In this document: piece by piece, positions 1 to 5,348 of the stretch
How positions within the stretch are numbered: position 1 is the first letter of the stretch
How the letters are laid out: each line of letters begins with the position of its first letter
Assembly: GCA_023400335.1 (NCBI GenBank)
Contig: JAEXFF010000364.1
Coordinates: 1 to 7,115 of the forward strand
DNA: 7,115 nucleotides
Reading direction: 5' to 3'
Origin: Bacteroidota bacterium
GTDB lineage: Bacteria; Bacteroidota; Bacteroidia; Bacteroidales; Marinifilaceae
The notes under the pieces: generated by a model
What the model saw: only the letters and a program-made list of their open reading frames with translations
Told to the model about the DNA's origin: nothing
Databases searched by the model: none
Position numbers and translations under genes: made by a program

Positions 1-560
1 GGTAAAGAGGTGGTGTAAGCGGGTGAAACGACTAAAGGAAGTATTGTTACCCGTTTATTACTGATAACAGAACTCTTTTCTATGGATTGAGGGGTGTATA
101 AACGAATGAGGAAAAACACTATTAATAGAGCTGCTATAGAACTTAACCGGATAAAAATAAAATGTTTGTTTTTCTTCCGGTAAAGTTTGTTTTTGTGATT
201 AAACTGAATATCTAAATTCGGTTTCAGGCGTAGCTTTTGGTAAAAGAGAACAGACGTACGGAAACTTTTTTCAGTTAATCGTTTTCCCAATTGTTGTTTT
301 TCACTTTTGGTCAATACCTTTTCGGCAGCTGCGATAGCATAATAATCAGGACATTCCTGGATTTCTGTTTTTTTCAGTAATTCTTTATGTGAATAAGTAA
401 GAGCGGGTTTTTGAAGTTTTATATTTTCAATATCCTCTAAAAGTTCTGATAATTCGGGATGTGCCAACAGAAAAGCTTTTAATTCTGCTATTTCCGTTTC
501 TTTCAATATACCGTCCAGATAATCGGTAAAATATACTTCATAATTTTCTTGAGTAATCAT
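1..560 (-). CDS. Putative membrane anti-sigma factor (partial, C-terminus outside window)
   Basis: The reading frame opens at the ATG at 560 and runs without a stop for 186 codons to the window edge, so the 3' end is missing. Residues 1-46 are an acidic helical segment (YLDGILKETEIAELKAFL, then HPELSELLEDIE) of the type seen at the N-terminus of Bacteroidota anti-sigma factors, where it binds the sigma factor in the cytoplasm. A basic stretch (YRKKNKHF, about 127-134) precedes one hydrophobic membrane helix at about 134-152; the rest would be periplasmic. I see no HxxxCxxC zinc site; the only cysteine is C69. The gene starts 39 bp after the ECF sigma gene on the same strand, which is the main reason for the anti-sigma call. 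By inference it holds the sigma factor at the membrane until an envelope signal arrives. It could instead be an unrelated membrane protein of the same operon. Family placement is moderate, the coding call is strong. Confidence 0.72.
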   Translation of the reverse strand, partial: MITQENYEVYFTDYLDGILKETEIAELKAFLLAHPELSELLEDIENIKLQKPALTYSHKELLKKTEIQECPDYYAIAAAEKVLTKSEKQQLGKRLTEKSFRTSVLFYQKLRLKPNLDIQFNHKNKLYRKKNKHFIFIRLSSIAALLIVFFLIRLYTPQSIEKSSVISNKRVTILPLVVSPAYTTSL

Positions 561-599
561 TTTAAATCAATTAGGCGATTCAATAGACATATTTCTTCT

Positions 600-1085
600 T
601 TACAGTATTAAATCCGGTTTTCGTATGAATTTTTTCATATAATTACGGGCTCTGAAAATATAAACTTTTACTTGACTTTCAGATAGATGAGTGATGTCTG
701 CAATTTCCTGATAAGAATAATCCTCGTAATCTCTCAATAAAATAACAGTTTTCTGAACCGGAGATAATTTATTTAATGCAATTTCTAAAATTTCTTGTAA
801 ATCGGGGGATTGTGTGGTGGATAAATACTGTTCTGGATTTATATTCTCGATATCTTCACTCTTTTTTTCACGACGGAATGTATCAATCATTTTGTGATAA
901 GAAGTAGTAAAAAGAAAAGCTTTTGCTTTTTCGAATGTAATTTCCCTGACATGTTCCCACAGCACCATATAGCTATCCTGGATGATATCTTCAGCTAACT
1001 CTTTATTACGGCAGGTTTTATAAATGAAGCGAAATACATCGTCCGAAAATTTATCTACACTTAGGTTATATTCATTCCTTGTCAT
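600..1085 (-). CDS. RNA polymerase ECF-type sigma-70 factor
   Basis: This 161-residue protein has the two-domain layout of ECF (group 4) sigma factors. Region 2 spans about residues 13-73, with the core-binding and -10-reading helices around RNKELAEDIIQDSYMVLWEH and KAFLFTTSYHKMIDTFRR. Region 4 spans about 104-153, with LSPVQKTVILLRDYEDYSYQEIADITHLS followed by the recognition helix (ESQVKVYIFRARNYMKK) that reads the -35 box. No region 1 or 3 is present, as expected. Length is slightly short for the family but both domains look complete. The ATG at 1085 is the only plausible start: the next Met is residue 40, inside region 2. The putative anti-sigma gene follows after 39 bp, so the two are probably co-transcribed. 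An ECF-like promoter lies only 11 bp upstream of the start codon, which suggests autoregulation. Identity as an ECF sigma is near certain; its signal and exact subgroup are unknown. Confidence 0.95.
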   Translation of the reverse strand: MTRNEYNLSVDKFSDDVFRFIYKTCRNKELAEDIIQDSYMVLWEHVREITFEKAKAFLFTTSYHKMIDTFRREKKSEDIENINPEQYLSTTQSPDLQEILEIALNKLSPVQKTVILLRDYEDYSYQEIADITHLSESQVKVYIFRARNYMKKFIRKPDLIL

Positions 1086-1096
1086 AACATGTATGA

Positions 1097-1122
1097 GACG
1101 AACGAATATAAGGAAAAGTTAC
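1097..1122 (-). promoter_or_regulatory. Predicted ECF-type promoter of the sigma/anti-sigma operon
   Basis: Read on the minus strand, this is GTAAC (1122-1118), 17 bp, then CGTC (1100-1097). ECF sigma factors generally use a -35 box with an AAC core and a -10 box of the CGT type at about this spacing. The same element, identical at 18 of 26 positions including the first ten bases GTAACTTTTC, occurs upstream of the secreted protein gene that ends at 3035. No TAnnTTTG box is seen just upstream of the sigma gene. Transcription would start close to 1090, leaving a leader of only a few bases. That the neighbouring sigma factor uses this site is inference. Confidence 0.65.
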
Positions 1123-1210
1123 AGATTATTTTGCGTTTTTAAGGGATTTAAAAAGGGAAAAAATATCGATAATACATTACAAGAATAAGGCGACCCATGA
1201 AAATGTTAAA

Positions 1211-1228
1211 GGGGAAAGGTATTTCCCT
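1211..1228. other. Short hairpin in the gap upstream of the sigma gene, possible weak terminator
   Basis: GGGAAA (1212-1217) and TTTCCC (1222-1227) form a perfect six-base stem around the loop GGTA, with a possible seventh G.U pair at the base. It lies about 125 bp downstream of the stop codon of the 170-residue protein gene and could end that transcript before the sigma promoter. On the minus strand it is followed by CTTTAACATTTT, a poor T-tract, so the terminator reading is weak and it may be chance. Confidence 0.25.
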
Positions 1229-1351
1229 ACTTCTGAATATCGGTTTCCTTTATAGGTGTAAATATAAATTGATAATTCCGGCTCCTTGCAAATGTAAGAT
1301 TGCCTGGAATATTGAAGTTTTGTCATAGACAGGTAGTTGAGGACATTTTAT

Positions 1352-1864
1352 TCAGTCTGTAAAAGAGAGGGAATTAAAAAAGATTTCCCTTTCTTCTTTT
1401 AATATATCAAGATGCCGGGTTTTAGCTCCGATTGTAATTTGATAGACCATATTATTCCTGAATATAAATCGTTTAAAGTAAGTCATCTCATATTTGTCTT
1501 TAATAATGGAGTATTCAATTTCTTTAATCAGCATATTTTCGTATGGAACTGTTTGTTCATTTTTTAAAATAGCTGTCTCCATATCTATAGATCCTTTTCT
1601 CAGTTGTTCATATATGGCCAATGTGTTATCCGGATCTGAAAAAGAAATTTTTTGATTTGAAAAATCAGAACATACCACTCCGAAAACACAAGTCAGGTCT
1701 TTGGTTTGATAGATGTAAGAATGAATTTCATTTGTTTCTTTGTGTAATTTCTGTACATTATTGGGGAATAGAAAAGAGATATGCTGATCTGTTTGAATTC
1801 TTTGCCAACGGGCATCCGTAGGCAGAAGGCTGAGAAAAAACAAAAGTAATTTTATTATAAGCAT
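1352..1864 (-). CDS. Hypothetical secreted protein, 170 aa
   Basis: I do not recognise a named family. The N-terminus is a short signal peptide (MLIIKLLLFFLSLLPTDA, probable cleavage after A18), so the product is probably exported to the periplasm; there is no lipobox cysteine. The mature part starts WQRIQTDQHISFLFPNNVQKL and ends with VYQITIGAKTRHLDILKEEREIFFNSLSF. The opening 'sequence seen as a soluble exponent' pattern, a beta strand with FLFP and a closing NSLSF after an amphipathic helix, resembles the layout of PsbP/DcrB/LpqN-like small domains, but this is a resemblance by eye only. A good primary-sigma promoter lies just upstream. It stands alone: the sigma gene on the same strand is 266 bp further on and has its own promoter. 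A functional link to the sigma pair is not shown. The gene is likely real; the function is unknown. Confidence 0.8.
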   Translation of the reverse strand: MLIIKLLLFFLSLLPTDARWQRIQTDQHISFLFPNNVQKLHKETNEIHSYIYQTKDLTCVFGVVCSDFSNQKISFSDPDNTLAIYEQLRKGSIDMETAILKNEQTVPYENMLIKEIEYSIIKDKYEMTYFKRFIFRNNMVYQITIGAKTRHLDILKEEREIFFNSLSFTD

Positions 1865-1899
1865 GATTTTCGGAATAGTATAATTTGTTATTTTTGCAG

Positions 1900-1930
1900 C
1901 AAACTTATTTAATAATCAGATGTATTCAAA
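1900..1930 (-). promoter_or_regulatory. Bacteroides-type primary sigma promoter for the 170-aa protein gene
   Basis: On the minus strand TTTG (1930-1927) is followed by exactly 19 bp and then TAAGTTTG (1907-1900). This matches the Bacteroidota housekeeping promoter (-33 TTTG, 19-21 bp, -7 TAnnTTTG). The -7 box ends 35 bp before the ATG at 1864, giving a leader of roughly 30 nt. It shows that this gene uses a different promoter class from the sigma gene downstream. Confidence 0.7.
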
Positions 1931-2069
1931 TACTCTAAGCCTATAAATTATTGATTTTATGATGCTTTAACATATTTATTCTTTGCTTTGCAAAGAGCAT
2001 CTTTACCGGGAAAATGTTTAAAGGTTAAGAATTGAAAGATAATATTTAATCCAATACATTCATTTATAT

Positions 2070-3059
2070 ATGCAGATAGCGGGAAAAGAAATGGGAGAAT
2101 ATCCTTTGGTGTTGGCACCCATGGAAGATGTGACCAACCCTCCGTTCCGAAAGTTTTGTAAGGAGTTTGGGGCAGATTGGTTATATTCAGAGTTTGTTTC
2201 TGCGGATGCATTGGTACGTTCGGTCAATAAGTCTTTGAAGAAATTGACTATAGAAAAAGCGGAACGTCCTGTGACGATTCAGATTTACGGACGTTATATT
2301 GATTCTATGGTTGAAGCTGCCCGGATTGTTGAGGAAGTGCAACCGGATTTTATTGATTTAAATTTTGGTTGCCCTGTGAAAAGGGTGGCTCAGAAGGGAG
2401 CGGGTGCGGGTTTGTTGAAAGATATTCCCCTTTTGATAGAGATGGCTGAACAGATTGTAAAAGCTGTGAAGATTCCGGTTACGGCTAAGACCCGTTTGGG
2501 ATGGGATTGTGAACATATTATTATAGAAGACATTGCCGAACGTTTGCAGGATGTGGGAATACAAGCTTTGGCCATACACGGACGTACCCGTTCCCAGATG
2601 TATTCGGGAGAGGCGGATTGGGAGCCTATTGGGAGAGTGAAGAATAATCCGAGAATCCGGATTCCGATTATTGGAAACGGGGATATCGTTTCTCCACAAA
2701 AAGCTAAAGAAGCTTTTGAGAAATACGGAGTGGATGCTGTGATGATCGGGCGGGCAGCTATAGGACATCCATGGATTTTTAAACAGATAAAACACTATTT
2801 TCAGACCGGAGAAATACTACCGGATTTATCCGTATCGGAGCAAATTGACATTTTGAAAGAACAAATATTATTATCCGTTGACTGGATAGATGAAGTAAGA
2901 GGTATTCTTCATATGCGCAGGCACATGGCTGCCATGTTTAAGGGTTTGCCTCATTTCCGGGATTTACGGATACAAATGCTGAGGGCCGAATCGATATCAG
3001 AACTTTGGCGTATTTTTGAATTGATCCGGCAACGCTATCTGGAGGGTGAAAAATGCTGA
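2070..3059 (+). CDS. dusB: tRNA-dihydrouridine synthase, DusB/NifR3 type
   Basis: The 329-residue product is an FMN- and NADPH-dependent enzyme that reduces selected uridines in the tRNA D-loop to dihydrouridine. It is a TIM barrel of normal length for bacterial Dus proteins. Visible motifs are LVLAPMEDVTNPPFR (13-27, first strand and FMN-phosphate side), TIQIYG (69-74), DLNFGCPVKRVAQKGAGAGLL (96-116, with the catalytic acid C101), TAKTRLGW (138-145), AIHGRTRSQMYSG (168-180), IIGNGDI (200-206) and VMIGRAAIGHPWIF (224-237, phosphate binding). All key residues are present. The ATG at 2070 fits the usual short N-terminal lead; the Met at codon 8 is a less likely start. No Shine-Dalgarno sequence is visible. 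The 3' end overlaps the end of the convergent secreted protein gene by 25 bp, so no terminator fits between them. The Dus assignment is firm; the B subtype is by the NifR3-like GCP/QKGAGAG sequence. Confidence 0.93.
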   Translation: MQIAGKEMGEYPLVLAPMEDVTNPPFRKFCKEFGADWLYSEFVSADALVRSVNKSLKKLTIEKAERPVTIQIYGRYIDSMVEAARIVEEVQPDFIDLNFGCPVKRVAQKGAGAGLLKDIPLLIEMAEQIVKAVKIPVTAKTRLGWDCEHIIIEDIAERLQDVGIQALAIHGRTRSQMYSGEADWEPIGRVKNNPRIRIPIIGNGDIVSPQKAKEAFEKYGVDAVMIGRAAIGHPWIFKQIKHYFQTGEILPDLSVSEQIDILKEQILLSVDWIDEVRGILHMRRHMAAMFKGLPHFRDLRIQMLRAESISELWRIFELIRQRYLEGEKC

Positions 3060-4228
3060 TGTTCAAACGTAATTCTACTGATTTCTTTCCAGGGAATATA
3101 AACGGGTATACTTTTTTCCGGAATTATTAAAACACCGCTGTTTTCTGAATTTACATCCGCTGAGTCTCCCAGGCTAAGGGCAGCTCCGTTCGTAAGAGTG
3201 ATATAAGAATATTTATAATTTTTCGGTTCGATGGATTTCAAATATTTGAATGGAATCTTATATTCGATATTGTCGTTTTCTCCGTCCAATAATTCAAAAT
3301 TCATCCCTTCATCCAGATCATAAACCATTTGTCCTTTTACTTTTTCTCCTTTACGAGTTAAAATTTCTCCAGAAAGAAGCGTTTGTTCGGAAAAATCAGA
3401 ATAGGAAGGCAACTGTATTTCTTCTATAGTCAATGCCTCTAATTGGGTGGCAGAAATGGTTACCATACCTGTATTGGGCATATTCACTGTAATTTTTTTT
3501 AAATTGTCTATTGTCTGTAAATCAAATTCTTTTCCGTTTTTTAAAATAAGTTGATAATGATCCGGGATTTTGGCTATTTTTTTGATTTGGGCGAAAGGTA
3601 TATTGATTTCTCCCTGCTTCGTTTTGGCTTTAAATACGTCTGTGATCGTCTTTTTATTATTCCAGCTGATAAGTCCCTTATAAATTCCTTGTTTGGTTTG
3701 GAGGATTCCGGTTATCGGAACGGAGAGCGGCGGGCAAAAAGAATCAGGAGAGGAAGTAAATTCAATTTTGGCTATTTTTTCCCAGGGGATTTTTACTGTT
3801 TCTTGTTCTGATATTTGAACAATGAGCGGTATGTTTATATCGTTAAAATGCCCCTTTTCCAAAAAAAATTCATAACCTTTCTGCGTTTGAAGAGTTATTT
3901 GATTAAAACCGCTCAATATTATAGACTTGATATTTCCGAATCTGCAAGCAAACAGATGCTGGGGAGGTACAGTAGAGATCGAGCCTTCATTGAAGAATGT
4001 CACACCATCTTCCGGGCTGAAGTAATGTGCATAGGGATTTACAGGTTTTTGAGCTTGAAAAAGATCTGTCCAGTATAATTGATTATTTCCCCAGGTAATA
4101 TAACCGGAAAGTACATTGTTTTCTACTGTAGAGATATATCCGTATATTCGGTATTCACAAGCCTGAGCAAAAGTAAGAGAGTACAGGGTTAAAAACAGAC
4201 ACACAAAGCAAAGAAAAAGATTTTTCAT
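3035..4228 (-). CDS. Secreted three-repeat beta-rich protein of unknown function, 397 aa
   Basis: A signal peptide (residues 1 to about 23, hydrophobic CFVCLFLTLYSLTFAQA) targets it to the periplasm or outer surface. The rest is three tandem copies of one module, at about 25-157, 168-269 and 283-388. Each copy opens with a G-x-(I/L)-x(7-9)-G-x-(I/M) strand pair (YGYISTVENNVLSGYITW; TGILQTKQGIYKGLISW; SGEILTRKGEKVKGQMVY), continues to an acidic D-x-F/L turn, then an IPF/ACRFG-x-IK-I segment, then a L/ITL-x-x-G-x-x-F/L-x-L strand pair. Copies 1 and 3 close with IPWEKIAKIEF and IPWKEISRITF; copy 2 has a degenerate end (ISATQLEALTI). Copy 3 also holds DSADVNSENSG. The pattern suggests small SH3- or Sm-like beta barrels, but I cannot name a characterised family. 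No catalytic motif is visible. It is preceded by an ECF-type promoter like that of the sigma gene, so it may act in an envelope response. Coding call strong, function unknown. Confidence 0.88.
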   Translation of the reverse strand: MKNLFLCFVCLFLTLYSLTFAQACEYRIYGYISTVENNVLSGYITWGNNQLYWTDLFQAQKPVNPYAHYFSPEDGVTFFNEGSISTVPPQHLFACRFGNIKSIILSGFNQITLQTQKGYEFFLEKGHFNDINIPLIVQISEQETVKIPWEKIAKIEFTSSPDSFCPPLSVPITGILQTKQGIYKGLISWNNKKTITDVFKAKTKQGEINIPFAQIKKIAKIPDHYQLILKNGKEFDLQTIDNLKKITVNMPNTGMVTISATQLEALTIEEIQLPSYSDFSEQTLLSGEILTRKGEKVKGQMVYDLDEGMNFELLDGENDNIEYKIPFKYLKSIEPKNYKYSYITLTNGAALSLGDSADVNSENSGVLIIPEKSIPVYIPWKEISRITFEHQHFSPSR

Positions 4229-4247
4229 AAAAATTCATTTTATAAAT

Positions 4248-4273
4248 GACGTACAAACGGGCAGAAAAGTTAC
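4248..4273 (-). promoter_or_regulatory. Predicted ECF-type promoter of the three-repeat secreted protein gene
   Basis: On the minus strand GTAAC (4273-4269), 17 bp and CGTC (4251-4248). It has the same spacing as the element before the ECF sigma gene and begins with the identical TGTAACTTTTC. Eighteen of 26 positions match, with the differences concentrated in the spacer. The CGTC box ends 19 bp before the ATG at 4228, which gives a leader of about 12-14 nt. No TTTG/TAnnTTTG promoter is seen for this gene, which supports dependence on an ECF factor; that it is the one encoded at 600-1085 is inference. Confidence 0.6.
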
Positions 4274-4393
4274 AAATAAAATAGAAAGTAACTGTTTAAA
4301 CGGGTAATTTTTTGATAACTTAAAAAAGATGATTTTATAGGTTTTCTTTTGATATTTAAACAGACCATCGGTAATGAACCATTTATTTATAAT

Positions 4394-4401
4394 TATTTTT
4401 G
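4394..4401 (+). promoter_or_regulatory. Possible -7 box for the DUF218 gene
   Basis: TATTTTTG matches the Bacteroidota -7 consensus TAnnTTTG. No TTTG is present 19-21 bp upstream (the nearest, at 4348-4351, is 42 bp away), so only half of the promoter is supported. A start about five bases downstream would leave some 49 nt before the ATG at 4455 but only about 10 nt before the ATG at 4416. Confidence 0.35.
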
Positions 4402-4415
4402 TATAAACATCCGGA

Positions 4416-4961
4416 ATGGGATTTCCTTCTGGACATATAAATGAAAGGGATGAAATGATAACAAAGAAGAATATTATTTTGGTATTAGGAGCACCTAATG
4501 ATGAAAACGGAAATTTAAGTCCAATGGCTTTAGATCGTTTGGATTGTGCTTTGAATCTGTATACTTATAACGAAAATGTTCGTTTCATCTGTACCGACGG
4601 ATTTGGAGAACAATTCAATACGACTTCTTTTCCGCATGGTTATTACAGTAAACAGTATCTTTTACGTAAAGGGGTGAAAGAAGAAGCTTTTCTTGAGTTT
4701 GTATTGTCTTCTAATACGGTGGAAGACCTCAGGATGTCAAAACAAATAATTGAAAAGGAACAGCCTGATGTTTTATTAATTGTTACTTCCGATTTTCATA
4801 TGAAGCGGGTGAAAATTTTACACGATATTATAATGCACTACCCGGCTACCATTTTTATTCCTGCTCTTTCCAGTTTGACTGCTCAGGAACTGCTTCCTTT
4901 TTTACAGCATGAACAACAAGCCCTCCGGGAATTACAGGCGAATAATTATATCTTGTATTGA
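4416..4961 (+). CDS. DUF218 (YdcF/SanA/ElyC-like) domain protein
   Basis: Numbered from the ATG at 4416 (181 residues), the protein carries the DUF218 pattern: first strand ILVLGAP (21-27), RLDCALNLY (41-49), strand and loop FICTDGFG (57-64), YLLRKGV (81-87), the SSNTVEDL helix start (98-105), and LLIVTSDFHMKR (120-131) before the closing helices. Members of this family form a Rossmann-like fold; YdcF of E. coli binds S-adenosylmethionine and SanA/ElyC act in envelope integrity, so no reaction can be assigned here. There is no signal peptide or membrane helix, so the protein is probably cytoplasmic. The true start may be the internal ATG at 4455: it has AAGGGA four bases upstream and begins MITKKNIILVLGAP, right at the domain, giving 168 residues. 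The stop codon and the last five codons lie inside the hairpin at 4945-4985. Family call good, role unknown. Confidence 0.85.
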   Translation: MGFPSGHINERDEMITKKNIILVLGAPNDENGNLSPMALDRLDCALNLYTYNENVRFICTDGFGEQFNTTSFPHGYYSKQYLLRKGVKEEAFLEFVLSSNTVEDLRMSKQIIEKEQPDVLLIVTSDFHMKRVKILHDIIMHYPATIFIPALSSLTAQELLPFLQHEQQALRELQANNYILY

Positions 4962-4985
4962 CGTTTCGTTAATACAAGATATAAT
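4945..4985. terminator. Long hairpin, likely bidirectional terminator between convergent genes
   Basis: The arms 4945-4959 (ATTATATCTTGTATT) and 4971-4985 (AATACAAGATATAAT) are perfect 15-base reverse complements. Inside them a G.U pair (4960/4970) and ACG/CGT (4961-4963/4967-4969) extend the stem to 19 pairs around a TTT loop. It sits between the DUF218 gene (plus) and the DUF4870 gene (minus) and can fold in both transcripts. It is AT-rich and lacks a strong T-tract on either side, so it may also act as a 3'-end protecting stem. The DUF218 stop codon (4959-4961) is within it. Confidence 0.75.
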
Positions 4986-4988
4986 CCT

Positions 4989-5339
4989 TTAATTTATAAA
5001 TTTAATGCTTAAAGGGTATGCCCAGAGTATACCTTCATTAGCGCGTATTGCACCAATAATTGTAAATACGAGGCTACATACTCCCAAGGCAATTAACAAA
5101 GGTATTCCAATGAGTATAAATATCAGAATAGAGGCTCCTATCGCATAAAGAAAACAAGAAATGATCCAATTCATTACTATTTTCCCGTTAGCGTCAATAT
5201 AGGAAGAAGTATCTTTCCTTGTCAACCACAGTACTAAGGGCAAAATCCATCCTAATCCAGGAATAATTACTCCTGCAAATTGTGAAATATGAATGAACAT
5301 CGCATATTGTTTTTCAGCATCAGAGATTGTATTTTCCAT
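4989..5339 (-). CDS. DUF4870 small membrane protein
   Basis: The 116-residue protein matches the DUF4870 (Tic20-like) pattern from end to end: an N-terminal AEKQYAMFIHISQFAG, IPGLGWILPLVLWLTRKD (26-43), the SSYIDANGKIVMNWIIS segment (45-61), two further hydrophobic helices (about 56-78 and 79-100), and a C-terminal AIRANEGILWAYPLSIKFI. About three to four membrane segments are expected, placing it in the inner membrane. The biochemical role of the family is not established. The start at 5339 is 9 bp after the stop of gltX on the same strand, so it is probably translated from the gltX transcript. The gene ends just before the hairpin at 4945-4985. Family assignment is confident. Confidence 0.88.
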   Translation of the reverse strand: MENTISDAEKQYAMFIHISQFAGVIIPGLGWILPLVLWLTRKDTSSYIDANGKIVMNWIISCFLYAIGASILIFILIGIPLLIALGVCSLVFTIIGAIRANEGILWAYPLSIKFIN

Positions 5340-5348
5340 ATTTGTTTG

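Noticed and set aside
253..278. A third AAC-N17-CGTC match on the minus strand, inside the anti-sigma gene
   Set aside because: It keeps the spacing and the core boxes but not the flanking GTAACTTTTC (it reads TTAACTGAAA), lies within coding sequence, and about one such match is expected by chance in a window of this size.
1889..1896. TATTTTTG on the plus strand as a -7 box for dusB
   Set aside because: No TTTG lies 19-21 bp upstream, it overlaps the well-supported minus-strand promoter, and it would give dusB a leader of about 170 nt.
1986..1995. Palindrome CTTTGCAAAG upstream of dusB as an operator
   Set aside because: Only ten bases, a single copy, and no regulator nearby; such palindromes are common by chance.
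2358..2795. Open minus-strand frame of 145 codons inside dusB
   Set aside because: It lies wholly inside a clearly conserved gene on the other strand and its translation shows no recognisable domain; it is a shadow frame.
4416..4454. Thirteen-residue N-terminal extension of the DUF218 protein as a functional leader
   Set aside because: It is polar, not a signal peptide, and the internal ATG at 4455 with an upstream AAGGGA starts right at the domain; the extension is probably a start-site artefact.
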